Positions 1 to 8,709 of a DNA stretch of 64,000 nucleotides are shown here, one piece after another; position 1 is the first letter of the stretch; every line of letters starts with the position of its first letter. Source of the DNA: CAITZA01 sp937915285. GTDB lineage: Bacteria; Desulfobacterota; Desulfomonilia; Desulfomonilales; Desulfomonilaceae. Under the pieces are notes generated by a model that was given only the letters and a program-made list of their open reading frames with translations, made no database searches and was not told where the DNA came from. The DNA lies in contig DAISIV010000007.1 of assembly GCA_036821825.1 (NCBI GenBank), forward strand, positions 46,960 through 110,959, read 5' to 3'. Made by a program: the position numbers and the translations under genes.

Positions 1-1
1 G

Positions 2-409
2 TATGACAAGAAATCTGATCTCAAGGGACGCTATCGGGTCGTGGAGATGGTCGAAGGCACAGGTGATGGGGCTATAAAAGCCCAGATTACGTATCCTGAG
101 TGTCTTGATTTTAAGGGTTTGCCAAGTGCTAATTACGTCTATTCGCCTTACCTGTTTGAGGCTTTCATGCACGTGATCAATTTTTATGGCGCCTTTAGAA
201 AGTCATCTGGGAAGAGAGGACTGATTCCTTTCGGCATCGGAGAACTTACCCAGTTTCGCAAATGTAATGCTGGTGACAAAATTATCATTGAGGCACGTCG
301 AACGGTTGAGGATGAAAAAGGCGTTACATGGAACGCCAGGGGAGTGGATCAGTCTGGAGCGCTTGTGATGTTTGCCAGGGATGTCACCATGAGATGGTTT
401 CACATGTGA
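2..409 (+). CDS. Polyketide synthase dehydratase-like protein, C-terminal fragment
   Basis: The frame is open from the left window edge, so this is the last ~135 codons of a longer gene. The visible part resembles the second half of a hot-dog-fold polyketide synthase dehydratase (PS-DH): a helix with SPYLFEAFMHVINFYG, the segment LIPFGIGELTQFRK, and a closing strand LVMFARDVTMRWF. That region would lie near the acyl substrate. If right, the parent protein dehydrates a beta-hydroxyacyl chain in a polyketide or unusual fatty-acid pathway. The catalytic His of the first hot-dog is upstream and cannot be checked. A radical SAM gene follows after ~105 bp on the same strand. The assignment rests on fold-level resemblance only. 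Confidence 0.55.
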   Translation, partial: YDKKSDLKGRYRVVEMVEGTGDGAIKAQITYPECLDFKGLPSANYVYSPYLFEAFMHVINFYGAFRKSSGKRGLIPFGIGELTQFRKCNAGDKIIIEARRTVEDEKGVTWNARGVDQSGALVMFARDVTMRWFHM

Positions 410-514
410 CAGATCAAAAAAACGGCGGCCCGGGACTTGCCTCGGGGCAGGGGAGACAGAAATTTTAGAGTTTGTTCTTGTGGCTCCTCTCTCCATAATT
501 TGGGGTGTGTTAAC

Positions 515-2047
515 TTGAAAGTTCTACTGATAAACAGCAACCTCAAAAATGATATCCTGGCCGCCCCGCCCATCGGGCTCTGCTATGTTGCCATGGCCAC
601 CGAGGCTGCCGGGCATGTAGTGAAGGTCCTAGACCTGTGCTTCCTGGCCAACAACATAGAGACAGAACTGGAAAAATCGATAGATTCCTTCCGTCCTGAA
701 GTTGTAGGTGTGTCCGTAAGAAATATTGACAATGTCAATATGCTCCACTCGGTCTCATATTTACCCGAAGTTGTCGATCTTGTGGCCCAGATCAGGGCAC
801 TGACAAGTGTTCCAGTGGTCCTCGGAGGCTCTGGCGCAAGCCTGATACCGGAGAGTGTACTAAGGACCGTGGGGGCGGACTACATAGTTGTTTCTGACGG
901 CGAGGAAAGTTTCTCTTCCCTATTAAAGCATCTGGAGACTAATTCCAGCCCTGTCAACGTGCCTGGGGTCGGATTCATCAGGGACGGGGTTTTCCATATC
1001 ACACCGCCAAAGCTTAGCGTCTTCAATTCATCAAGCCCAGACATCGGACGGTGGGTTGACATGACGCCTTACCAAAACATCGGAAGCGCCTACAACATCC
1101 AGACAAAGAGGGGGTGCCGGAAAAGCTGCATTTATTGCACCTATAACCAGTCGCTCGAAGGAAACAGGCTCAGGTTGAGGCCCCCTGTTGAAGTAGTTGA
1201 CGAACTGGAAGAAGCCTACTTTAAATACAGACCTCAGACGTTTGAATTCGTGGATTCAGTTTTTAACGATCCAGTAGAATATTCCAAATCGATACTCGAG
1301 GAGATAATCAGACGACCCTGGAAGGCAGATTTTACAGCTATGGGAGTCCATCCCAGGGGATTGGATGATGAATATCTCAAGCTAATGTGGAAAGCCGGTT
1401 TCAGATCCTTCATGATCACACCGGAATCTGTTTCTGATGAGATGTTAAAAAATTATCGGAAGGGATTCGTTAAAGAGGATGTCATAAAGGCTGCGGAAGC
1501 CATCAACAGAACCAGTTTTTCTGCATGGTGGTTTTTCATGATAGGCGGCCCTGGTGAAACCAATGAGACCGTTCAGGAATCTCTGGATTTTGCAATGACT
1601 TATCTCCAAAAGAAAGGCCGACCAGTAACACATGTGGCGCATTTCTTTTTCGGAGTGAGAATATACCCGGATACCAGACTCTGGGAAATTGCTGTCCAGG
1701 AGGGTTTCATAAATGACCAGACGGACCCAGGAAAACCACTATGGTACGTCAGCGACAGGCTCAATCTCGAAAAAGCCGTTGACCAGATGTTCAGCGTAGC
1801 ATCGAAATGCCCAGAAATATATCTCGGGTTTGATGAGAGAATGTTGTCCTTCTCAAAAGCCATAGCCACTTTCTGCAGGATATTCCACAGACCACGCCCT
1901 TACTGGAAATATATGCGATTCGGGAATGTGATAGGAATAACCACTGGTCTAAGATTCATTTTCAAACCAAACGATGCAGCAGGGTTCGTCAGGGAAACCA
2001 TTAAAAGACAAAGACACCGGGGAGATTTGACAAACAGGGAAAATTAA
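515..2047 (+). CDS. B12-binding radical SAM protein
   Basis: The first ~150 residues look like a cobalamin-binding Rossmann domain (MKVLLINSN, then APPIGLCYVAMATEAAGH and VVLGGSGAS). The radical SAM cluster motif follows at C201-X3-C205-X2-C208 (GCRKSCIYC), then a TIM-barrel region ending near residue 400 and a ~100-residue basic C-terminal tail. The family uses SAM and often methylcobalamin for methylations or rearrangements; the substrate cannot be read here. I chose the TTG at 515 because it is preceded by GGGGTG and gives the normal family N-terminus. An upstream ATG at 437 would add 26 residues with no family resemblance. The neighbouring polyketide dehydratase fragment suggests a lipid or polyketide product, which is inference. 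Confidence 0.85.
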   Translation: MKVLLINSNLKNDILAAPPIGLCYVAMATEAAGHVVKVLDLCFLANNIETELEKSIDSFRPEVVGVSVRNIDNVNMLHSVSYLPEVVDLVAQIRALTSVPVVLGGSGASLIPESVLRTVGADYIVVSDGEESFSSLLKHLETNSSPVNVPGVGFIRDGVFHITPPKLSVFNSSSPDIGRWVDMTPYQNIGSAYNIQTKRGCRKSCIYCTYNQSLEGNRLRLRPPVEVVDELEEAYFKYRPQTFEFVDSVFNDPVEYSKSILEEIIRRPWKADFTAMGVHPRGLDDEYLKLMWKAGFRSFMITPESVSDEMLKNYRKGFVKEDVIKAAEAINRTSFSAWWFFMIGGPGETNETVQESLDFAMTYLQKKGRPVTHVAHFFFGVRIYPDTRLWEIAVQEGFINDQTDPGKPLWYVSDRLNLEKAVDQMFSVASKCPEIYLGFDERMLSFSKAIATFCRIFHRPRPYWKYMRFGNVIGITTGLRFIFKPNDAAGFVRETIKRQRHRGDLTNREN

Positions 2048-2304
2048 TGGGGTCTAAATGGTCGAATATATTGATTCTGTCCAGCAACGTATCATCTCAT
2101 TGTGAAGCGTTAACCTAACAAATTGATATCATGTGTATTTCGTAGGTAGGGTTTTCTCGGTTCAGGGATTGATCTGGCGCTCGGGATCCGCTCCAAAAAG
2201 ATCACCAATGAAAATATTTAGAAATATCTTGCATTTTTCGGTTTCGATAGTTTATTCTGGGATATCAATATTCCTTAAATTGCATTTACTTAGGGAGGGT
2301 ATAT
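2048..2304. other. Intergenic region upstream of the IHF-like gene
   Basis: A 257-base AT-rich stretch. It ends in a strong ribosome binding site (AGGGAGGG, seven bases before the ATG at 2305). A weak sigma-70-like pair TTGCAT / TTATTC with ~17 bases between is visible near 2230-2260. No convincing gene was seen. Confidence 0.3.
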
Positions 2305-2592
2305 ATGACTCTAACGAAAGCGGATATCGCAAAAAAAATTGCCGACGATTGTGGCTTCATGAAAGGTGAGGCCACTGAAATAGTCGAAAAGCTACTTGAT
2401 ATTGTGAAAAGAAGTCTGATCGAGGGCGAAGATGTTATGATTTCAGGTTTCGGCAAATGGACGATCAAGGGAAAACACTCACGACGCGGCAGGAATCCCC
2501 AAACCGGCAATGAGTTGATGCTTGACGCCAGAAAAGTCATTACCTGGAAATATTCTCCGGTCCTCAAAAAATCCGTTAATCCCTCTTCCTAG
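2305..2592 (+). CDS. ihfA: Integration host factor alpha / HU-family DNA-binding protein
   Basis: A 95-residue protein of the HU/IHF family, with N-terminal helices (LTKADIAKKIADDCGF), the dimer core (EGEDVMISGFGKW), and the beta-arm tip GRNPQTGNE whose Pro intercalates into bent DNA. The spacing and the ending DARKVITWKYSPVLKK are closer to IhfA than to HU. It should bend DNA and support sigma-54 activation and nucleoid structure. It stands alone, with a strong AGGGAGGG site before the ATG and a terminator hairpin after the stop. IhfA needs a partner subunit, not in this window. HU-like homodimer function is the alternative, so the symbol is tentative. Confidence 0.88.
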   Translation: MTLTKADIAKKIADDCGFMKGEATEIVEKLLDIVKRSLIEGEDVMISGFGKWTIKGKHSRRGRNPQTGNELMLDARKVITWKYSPVLKKSVNPSS

Positions 2593-2634
2593 CTCTAAAA
2601 TACCTAGCAATAAGTTCGTAAGATTAGTTTTCAG

Positions 2635-2675
2635 GACAGTCGTTCAGGAATTTTGACTGAGCGGCTGTCTTTACT
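2635..2675 (+). terminator. Probable intrinsic terminator after the IHF-like gene
   Basis: GACAGTCG (2635-2642) pairs with CGGCTGTC (2662-2669) over eight bases with one G-U pair, and TTCAG/CTGA can pair inside. A broken T-rich stretch (TTTACTTG) follows. It lies ~45 bases after the ihfA-like stop. Confidence 0.6.
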
Positions 2676-2807
2676 TGTCTCAGGGGTTATATGGGTTCCT
2701 TCCCCGCGTGAATTGTGTTACAAAATTAGGCGTTATGCTATTCGTGCTGGCTCCGTTAGGGGAACTTTCGGTCAGATTACGGGAACTGTTGTCAGGCATT
2801 GAAATAA

Positions 2808-4214
2808 TTGTCACACACAGCCATTGAATCTACAGGAAATGCGAATCCAGGAGGTTTTCAGGAAGTCCTTCATGTTGCAGTTCCACTGGTGCTGTCTACC
2901 TCCTCCTTAACCCTGACACTCTTTGTAGATCGTCTTTTTCTGTCATGGCACAGCCTTGAGTCCGTTGCAGCAGTGACGCCAGGTGGGATCACTTATTTCA
3001 CGATCTGCTGTTTCTTCCAGGGTGTGGCTCAATACGTCAACACACTCGTGGCTCAATCGCATGGCGCCGGTAATTGGTCACAGGTGAGCCGATCTGTTTG
3101 GCAGGGGGTGATCTTTTCCTTTCTGGCGATACCTTTGATGATTTTATGTGTGCCGGCTGGCAAATTTGCTTTGAACATCTCCGGACACGATCCCGCTGTA
3201 CTCGAGCTTGAGATAGAATATTTTCAAATATTGATGGCAGGCGGCTTGATTGTACCCATGGGCGCAGCTTTTTCATCTTTTTTTTCTGGTAGGGGCGAGA
3301 CTTCTTACGTTCTGTTGGGCAATCTCATGGGTAACGTTTTCAACATAGTCATGGATTACGTTCTGATTTTTGGAAAGCTGGGATTCCCCGAGATGGGGAT
3401 TCGCGGGGCCGCCATAGCTACATCACTTTCCAATATTATCCCTCTGTCCTACTGGGCATGGCTGTTCATGTCCGATCGTTACCGTAACCCGTATAACACC
3501 CGAGGCGAGATGAAGTGGGACAGGCTGGTTTTTTCAAGGCTGTTGAAGTTCGGCTTGCCTGCTGGGGCCCAATTCGTCCTTGATATCGGCTCATTCACCG
3601 CGTTTGTTCTGATAGTAGGAAAACTCGGTGTCACCGATCTGGCAGTCACAAACATAGCTCTGAGCATAGAATCGCTAAGTTTTCTGCCCATGGTCGGAAT
3701 ATCGATAGCCACCTCAACTCTGGTTGGCGAGTATATTGGGCAGAAGAAGCTTGACATCGCGGAAAAAAGCGTGAAATCGGCCATGATGATTGCCATAGGT
3801 TATTCTGGCGCACTGGCCTTAGTCTTCTGGGTGTTTCCGCACTTTTTGCTGGAACTGTTCACAACGGGATCGAATACTGCGGCTGGTAATGAAACATTCT
3901 TTGCCAAGGGAAGTTTTGTCGTAAGGCTCATAGGACTTTATACCGTATTCGACACGATTTTTATCGTTTACACTGGAGCTTTGAAAGGAGCTGGGGACAC
4001 CCGTTTTGCCATGTGGGCCCAAGTCCTTTTGGCATGGGTCTTTTTCGTGCCACCTGTTTTCGTGATGATAGTTCATTTCGGTATGGGACTGTATTGGGCC
4101 TGGAGTTGGCTAGTAGTTTATGTTCTCGTGATATCGCTGGTCTTTCATCTTCGATTTAGATCAGGAAAATGGAAGCATATCAGTGTTATGAACCGGGTTG
4201 ATGGCGAAGGTTGA
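2808..4214 (+). CDS. MATE family multidrug/cation efflux transporter
   Basis: 468 residues, the usual MATE length, with about 12 hydrophobic segments in two similar halves. Family signatures are visible: VPLVLSTSSLTLTLFVDRLFL in the first helix (the norM-like start, with Asp in VDR), GAAFSSFFSGRGETSYVLLGN in the centre, and IYTGALKGAGDTRFAMWAQ-type sequence in the second half. Such proteins expel cationic drugs or metabolites using Na+ or H+ gradients across the inner membrane. The start is TTG at 2808 with only a weak upstream AGG. It is not obviously in an operon: a terminator lies upstream and metK has its own promoter-like sequence downstream. The substrate is unknown. Confidence 0.92.
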   Translation: MSHTAIESTGNANPGGFQEVLHVAVPLVLSTSSLTLTLFVDRLFLSWHSLESVAAVTPGGITYFTICCFFQGVAQYVNTLVAQSHGAGNWSQVSRSVWQGVIFSFLAIPLMILCVPAGKFALNISGHDPAVLELEIEYFQILMAGGLIVPMGAAFSSFFSGRGETSYVLLGNLMGNVFNIVMDYVLIFGKLGFPEMGIRGAAIATSLSNIIPLSYWAWLFMSDRYRNPYNTRGEMKWDRLVFSRLLKFGLPAGAQFVLDIGSFTAFVLIVGKLGVTDLAVTNIALSIESLSFLPMVGISIATSTLVGEYIGQKKLDIAEKSVKSAMMIAIGYSGALALVFWVFPHFLLELFTTGSNTAAGNETFFAKGSFVVRLIGLYTVFDTIFIVYTGALKGAGDTRFAMWAQVLLAWVFFVPPVFVMIVHFGMGLYWAWSWLVVYVLVISLVFHLRFRSGKWKHISVMNRVDGEG

Positions 4215-4311
4215 TACGGGTGATTTGAGGCTTGAGGCAAATAAATGACGCTCAATTTCGCCAGATCATGGCTTGAGTTGGCCCTTAAACACGCGCGCAA
4301 CATTTTCCTGC

Positions 4312-4341
4312 TTGACCTAACTTATGAAATGTGATTAACAT
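4312..4341 (+). promoter_or_regulatory. Possible sigma-70 promoter for metK
   Basis: TTGACC at 4312-4317 and TAACAT at 4336-4341 are separated by 18 bases, about 50 bases before the metK start. The -35 is a 5/6 match to TTGACA and the -10 is weaker. No SAM-riboswitch-like fold was recognised in this leader. Confidence 0.4.
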
Positions 4342-4389
4342 TTTCTGTTTAGGATTTTATTTTACTGAGTGCCCAAAGGAGGAATCGCG

Positions 4390-5559
4390 ATGGGGCTTCG
4401 AAACTATCTGTTCTCTTCCGAATCCGTTACGGAAGGACATCCCGACAAAGTCGCAGATAGAATTTCAGATTCAATTTTAGATGCTATGCTTGAGCAAGAC
4501 CCAAAGTCGAGGGTTGCTTGTGAAACCCTTGTGACCACCGGTGTTGTTCTTGTAGCCGGCGAAGTCACTTCGAAGGCCATTGTCGACATTCCCAATATAG
4601 CTAGAACGGCTGTCAGAGACATTGGTTATACTGACGGGGCCATGGGTTTTGACTGCGAGACCTGCGCTGTCATGGTGACCCTCGACAAACAATCTCCGGA
4701 CATATCGATGGGTGTGACGGCTGGAGAGGGGCTTTTTACCGAGCAGGGCGCTGGAGACCAGGGCCTGATGTTTGGTTTTGCATGTGATGAAACGCCAGAA
4801 TATATGCCTATGGCTATCAGCTTTGCCCACAAACTGACTGCCAGGCTTTCCGAGGCAAGAAAAAACGGTGATCTCGATTTTCTACGTCCGGACGGCAAAT
4901 CCCAGGTCACTATTCGTTACGAAGATGGAAAGCCCAAAGGAGTCCACACGGTAGTAATAGCTGCCCAGCACGAGCCTGATGTGACTTATGCCCAGATCAA
5001 GGAAGGCATTATTGAAGAGGTTGTAAAAAAGGCTATTCCGGCGCAGTTTCTGAATAATGACACCAGGTATCTTATAAACGCCACAGGCCGATTTGTGGTA
5101 GGAGGCCCGCTTGGTGACTGCGGATTGACCGGACGAAAGATAATAGTAGACACTTATGGTGGGTATGGCGCTCACGGCGGCGGAGCGTTTTCTGGTAAGG
5201 ATCCATCCAAAGTGGACAGGTCGGCATGCTATATGGCGAGACACGTTGCCAAAAATATTTGCGCTTCAGGTCTGGCTGAAAAATGTATAGTTCAGGTTGC
5301 GTACGCTATCGGATATCCGGAGCCCGTTTCATTGATGGTTGACACTTATGGCACCGGTAAGATCGATGATGTAAGGTTATCTGAAATCATCAACAATCTT
5401 TTTAGCTTCAAGCCGGCCCAGATCATTTCCTATCTTGATCTGCTGAGGCCCATTTACAAAAAGACGGCTGCTAACGGTCACTTTGGTCGTAACGATCCTG
5501 ATTTTACCTGGGAGAGTGTCCACAGAGCCGATGAAATCAGGAAAGCAGCAGGTATATAG
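4390..5559 (+). CDS. metK: S-adenosylmethionine synthetase
   Basis: Makes S-adenosylmethionine from methionine and ATP in the cytosol. The protein is ~389 residues, normal for MetK. Signatures are the N-terminal LFSSESVTEGHPDKVADRIS with the ATP-binding His, the motif GAGDQGLMFG (consensus GAGDQG) and the GGGAFSGKD phosphate-loop motif. The start is the ATG at 4390, seven bases after a perfect AAAGGAGG. A GTG 21 bases upstream overlaps that ribosome binding site and is unlikely. The SAH hydrolase gene lies 117 bases downstream on the same strand, so the two steps that make SAM and clear its by-product sit together. Confidence 0.98.
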   Translation: MGLRNYLFSSESVTEGHPDKVADRISDSILDAMLEQDPKSRVACETLVTTGVVLVAGEVTSKAIVDIPNIARTAVRDIGYTDGAMGFDCETCAVMVTLDKQSPDISMGVTAGEGLFTEQGAGDQGLMFGFACDETPEYMPMAISFAHKLTARLSEARKNGDLDFLRPDGKSQVTIRYEDGKPKGVHTVVIAAQHEPDVTYAQIKEGIIEEVVKKAIPAQFLNNDTRYLINATGRFVVGGPLGDCGLTGRKIIVDTYGGYGAHGGGAFSGKDPSKVDRSACYMARHVAKNICASGLAEKCIVQVAYAIGYPEPVSLMVDTYGTGKIDDVRLSEIINNLFSFKPAQIISYLDLLRPIYKKTAANGHFGRNDPDFTWESVHRADEIRKAAGI

Positions 5560-5676
5560 CTAGCGTTAATTTTACAGATCATGGTGACAGATTATAGCGG
5601 CTGACATTGGGCCATCGTTTTTGAAACATTGCCCAATTCATGACAAGGCCCTGATGATCCAGTTGAAGGAGAATTC

Positions 5677-6930
5677 ATGAATTACGACGTTAAGGACATG
5701 TCTCAGGCAGAGGCAGGTAAGCTAAGGATAGAATGGGCGGAGCGAAGCATGCCCGTGTTGAAGATGATACGGGATAGATTTGCTAAAGAGCGTCCGCTGG
5801 AGGGAATCAAGCTGGCAGCGTGTCTGCATGTTACTACGGAAACGGCCGCCCTGGTGAGGACACTGGCTGCCGGAGGCGCTGACGTTTACCTTTGCGCTTC
5901 GAATCCACTTTCCACCCAGGACGATGTGGCTGCAGCCCTAGTAAGTGAAGGCTATCATGTTTACGCAATTAAGGGTGAGGATACAGAAACATATTACAAA
6001 CATATAAACGCATGTCTTGAGCCGGCTCCTCACATCACCATGGACGACGGAGCCGACCTTGTCAGCACCGTACATTCGCAGCGTCAGGATCTAGTAGCGA
6101 ATCTGTTGGGCGGTACGGAAGAGACCACTACTGGTGTCATTCGGCTGAAAAGTATGGCTGAAAAGGGAGTTCTTCTTTTCCCGGTTATCGCAGTCAATGA
6201 TTCCAACACCAAGCACTTCTTTGACAATCGCTATGGAACAGGTCAGAGCACGATTGACGGCATCCTGCGCTCAACGAATCGCCTGATGGCCGGTAGCTGT
6301 TTTGTGGTCAGTGGCTATGGCTGGTGTGGCCGAGGCCTGGCGGCTAGGGCGGCAGGAATGGGAGCCAGGGTCATCATCACTGAAATCAATCCATTACGCG
6401 CTCTGGAAGCGGCCATGGACGGCTACCACGTAATGCCAATGGCTGACGCGGCGCCTATCGGTGATTTCTTCTGCACAGTTACTGGAGATACAAGTGTCAT
6501 CCGTAAGGAACATTTCGAGAGAATGAAAGACGGCGCAATTGTCTCCAATTCAGGCCATTTCAATGTAGAAATTGACATTAGCTCACTCGAGGGGCTTTCT
6601 GTGTTAAAAAGAGCCATCAGGCCTTTTGTCGATGAATATACCCTGTCTGATGGAAGAAGGATCGTCTTACTTGGCGAGGGTCGCCTAATCAACCTGGCGG
6701 CAGCGGAAGGGCATCCATCATCGGTTATGGACATGAGTTTCGCCAACCAGGCTTTAGCCAGTGAACACCTTGTAAAATTTGGAAAAAGTATGGATAAGGG
6801 TGTTACAAAACTACCAGAAGAAGTGGACAATGAAATAGCCAGAATCAAACTTGAGTCCATGGGAATAAAAATCGACACATTGACCGCCGAACAGGAAAAA
6901 TATCTCTCGTCTTGGGAGATGGGAACGTGA
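5677..6930 (+). CDS. ahcY: Adenosylhomocysteinase
   Basis: Reversibly hydrolyses S-adenosylhomocysteine to adenosine and homocysteine, removing the inhibitory product of SAM methylations. At 417 residues it is the usual bacterial/archaeal short form. Visible motifs include CLHVTTETAALVRTL, SNPLSTQDDVAAAL, the NAD-binding loop SGYGWCGRGLAARAAGMGA and the conserved NSGHFNVEID. It starts at an ATG after GAAGGAGAATTC. It lies downstream of metK with a 117-base gap. No SAH riboswitch was recognised in that gap. An intrinsic terminator follows ~85 bases after the stop. Confidence 0.97.
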   Translation: MNYDVKDMSQAEAGKLRIEWAERSMPVLKMIRDRFAKERPLEGIKLAACLHVTTETAALVRTLAAGGADVYLCASNPLSTQDDVAAALVSEGYHVYAIKGEDTETYYKHINACLEPAPHITMDDGADLVSTVHSQRQDLVANLLGGTEETTTGVIRLKSMAEKGVLLFPVIAVNDSNTKHFFDNRYGTGQSTIDGILRSTNRLMAGSCFVVSGYGWCGRGLAARAAGMGARVIITEINPLRALEAAMDGYHVMPMADAAPIGDFFCTVTGDTSVIRKEHFERMKDGAIVSNSGHFNVEIDISSLEGLSVLKRAIRPFVDEYTLSDGRRIVLLGEGRLINLAAAEGHPSSVMDMSFANQALASEHLVKFGKSMDKGVTKLPEEVDNEIARIKLESMGIKIDTLTAEQEKYLSSWEMGT

Positions 6931-7014
6931 TATATTACTGGCATCAAGACTGGCTGTTCGCCCCCCGTCATTCGTGACACCAACATAGGAACAGTCAGTT
7001 TGGTTTAAAAATTC

Positions 7015-7044
7015 AGCAGCTTCAATCGCTTGGAGCTGCTTTTT
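7015..7044 (+). terminator. Intrinsic terminator after ahcY
   Basis: AGCAGCTTCAA (7015-7025), a TCGC loop and TTGGAGCTGCT (7030-7040) form an 11-bp stem with one G-U pair, running straight into a T tract. This is a textbook rho-independent terminator closing the metK-ahcY region. Confidence 0.88.
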
Positions 7045-7143
7045 CGTTTTGGAAACTCCGGGTCGGGTGGGATGTCTAATGACATCAAGATGTTTTAAAT
7101 CATAAACGTTGGTACTGGATTTAGCTGATGAAGGGGTAGAATC

Positions 7144-7476
7144 ATGAGAGTAATCATATCCTGGATAATTCTGACTGTTTCCGTATTGGTTGTTCCCACT
7201 TTCGTTTCCGGTGTCAGAATCCAAGGCCTTGGAGGCGCAATTGTAGCGGCTGCAATCCTGGGAATCCTGAACACTTTCATCAAGCCGGCGCTGATTTTCC
7301 TTACATTCCCTTTGACTTTTCTTACTCTTGGCCTTTTTATACTGGTTATCAACGCTGCGCTTTTTTATGTGGTAGGCAAACTGGAATTGGGTCTAAGGGT
7401 TGACTCCTTCTGGTCTGCTTTTTGGGCTTCATTGATCGTGACCATAGTGTCCTCAATCATTTACTGGTTAATTTGA
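7144..7476 (+). CDS. Small four-TM membrane protein, phage holin superfamily IV-like (YvlD type)
   Basis: 110 residues, almost all hydrophobic, with about four membrane segments (ISWIILTVSVLVVPTF, the Gly/Ala-rich second helix, LIFLTFPLTFLTLGLF, the C-terminal FWASLIVTIVSSIIYW). The pattern, with GILNTFIKP between helices two and three, fits PF04020, a family named after a mycobacteriophage holin but usually chromosomal and of unknown function. A ribosome binding site (AAGGGGTAGA) precedes the ATG. No phage genes are nearby, so I do not read it as a lysis protein. Confidence 0.8.
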   Translation: MRVIISWIILTVSVLVVPTFVSGVRIQGLGGAIVAAAILGILNTFIKPALIFLTFPLTFLTLGLFILVINAALFYVVGKLELGLRVDSFWSAFWASLIVTIVSSIIYWLI

Positions 7477-7551
7477 CGTACTTCTTTTAACAACGGTTGG
7501 CAGGAATTCATCAGCTAATTAAATTCCAAGTATCTTTATGAGGAGTCGCCA

Positions 7552-8490
7552 GTGGAAGCCGATGCGCTAGAAATGGAAAGGCCCAAAAGGGTTTTGGTTG
7601 TAGACGATGATCCTTTCGTGGCCAGGTTTATCCAGGAGTCTGTATCCAGACTTGGCTATCAATGCGACCTCTTCACCGAACCTGAAGCAGCTCTGGAGGC
7701 CAACACAAGGTCACCCTATGATGTCGTTGTGACCGACATGAAAATGCCCGGCATGGACGGGTTGACAATGCTAAAGCATATTCGTCAGGGACCGCACGAC
7801 ACTGATGTTATAGTTGTTACCGGATATGGCTCAGTGGCAAATGCCCTTGATTCCATAAACGCCGGAGCCTTCGATTATCTAATAAAGCCTTTCACCATCG
7901 AACAGATTCAGGTGGCCATGGTTAAGGTTTTTCGTCACCGGGAACTAAAAAAGCTCGCCAGTGAAAGGCACATGTACCTTGAAATGTCGTATGAGGATCC
8001 CATCACAGGGGTTTATAACAGGCGATTCTTTGATGAAGCGCTAAAAATAGAAATGATAAAGGCTTCGCGTCATCGCAATTCCTTCGCCCTTCTAATGATT
8101 GATGTGGATAATTTTAAAGAGTTTAACGATTTATACGGACATCAGAAGGGTGATGAAGTCCTTTCCAGGATTGGTCGTGTCTTTAAGACCGTGTGTAGAG
8201 GCTATGACATAATAACCAGGTATGGTGGAGACGAATTTGCCATAATTTTTCCGGAAGCAGACAAACATGTGGCCTCAAGTCTGTGTGAAAGAATCATGGC
8301 TGAAATTCGGGCCCTTACTTTTGAGGGCAATTCCAGGGACAAAATCCCGATGCAGGTCTCTGTGTCCATTGGTGTGGCTACATTCCCAGACCATGCTTCA
8401 AATGTTAACGATCTGGTCAAATGCGCTGATGAAGCCCTCTACGTTGCAAAATGCTCTGGAAGGAACAGCTTCAAGATTTATGGATCATGA
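7552..8490 (+). CDS. Response regulator with diguanylate cyclase (REC-GGDEF)
   Basis: 312 residues. Residues ~12-130 are a receiver domain with the acidic pair VVDDDP, the phosphoacceptor D62 (VVTDMKMPGMDG) and the late Lys in LIKPF. Residues ~150-310 are a GGDEF domain with an intact active site GGDEF at 225-229. An RxxD inhibitory site (RGYD) sits five residues before it. It should make cyclic di-GMP from two GTP when its receiver is phosphorylated, with product inhibition. This is the WspR/PleD-like layout with one receiver. The start is GTG at 7552 after AGGAGTCGCCA. The cognate kinase is not adjacent, although a large hybrid kinase follows 1.3 kb later. Confidence 0.94.
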   Translation: MEADALEMERPKRVLVVDDDPFVARFIQESVSRLGYQCDLFTEPEAALEANTRSPYDVVVTDMKMPGMDGLTMLKHIRQGPHDTDVIVVTGYGSVANALDSINAGAFDYLIKPFTIEQIQVAMVKVFRHRELKKLASERHMYLEMSYEDPITGVYNRRFFDEALKIEMIKASRHRNSFALLMIDVDNFKEFNDLYGHQKGDEVLSRIGRVFKTVCRGYDIITRYGGDEFAIIFPEADKHVASSLCERIMAEIRALTFEGNSRDKIPMQVSVSIGVATFPDHASNVNDLVKCADEALYVAKCSGRNSFKIYGS

Positions 8491-8579
8491 AGACAAATAA
8501 TTGGTGGAATAATTACTGAATATAATAATATCATGACCTGCATAGTGAATGTAATAGATCCTTTTTGTTTTATATCCTA

Positions 8580-8607
8580 TTGACTTTTTATTTTAAAATG
8601 GTATGTC
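8580..8607 (+). promoter_or_regulatory. Possible sigma-70 promoter for the Cys-rich secreted protein
   Basis: TTGACT (8580-8585) and TATGTC (8602-8607) with 16 bases between lie about 100 bases before the start at 8710. The -35 is close to consensus; the -10 is mediocre. Confidence 0.35.
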
Positions 8608-8709
8608 AGCTCCTGTGGGGCGATGGCGCGCCCGATATTGCGCCTCAGGTATCTGGGGACATCAGCCACTTGCAGATTCAAGCAAAGCCTGAAAGTGGAG
8701 AGGAGCTTC

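Noticed and set aside
437..514. N-terminal extension of the radical SAM gene from an ATG at 437
   Set aside because: The extra 26 residues have no family resemblance, and TTG at 515 has a good ribosome binding site and the normal family start.
2133..2369. Small open frame before the IHF-like gene
   Set aside because: It overlaps the ihfA start in another frame, lacks a ribosome binding site and has no protein-like pattern.
6423..6986. Antisense frame opposite the end of ahcY
   Set aside because: AhcY motifs are intact on the plus strand, and the frame runs through to the terminator region without its own signals.
7144..7476. Holin-like gene as a sign of a prophage
   Set aside because: PF04020-type proteins are mostly chromosomal, and no phage genes are nearby.
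8491..8709. Cyclic di-GMP riboswitch in the leader of the Cys-rich protein
   Set aside because: An AGCAAAGCC stretch looked suggestive beside a diguanylate cyclase gene, but the paired GGGCAAACC element is missing.
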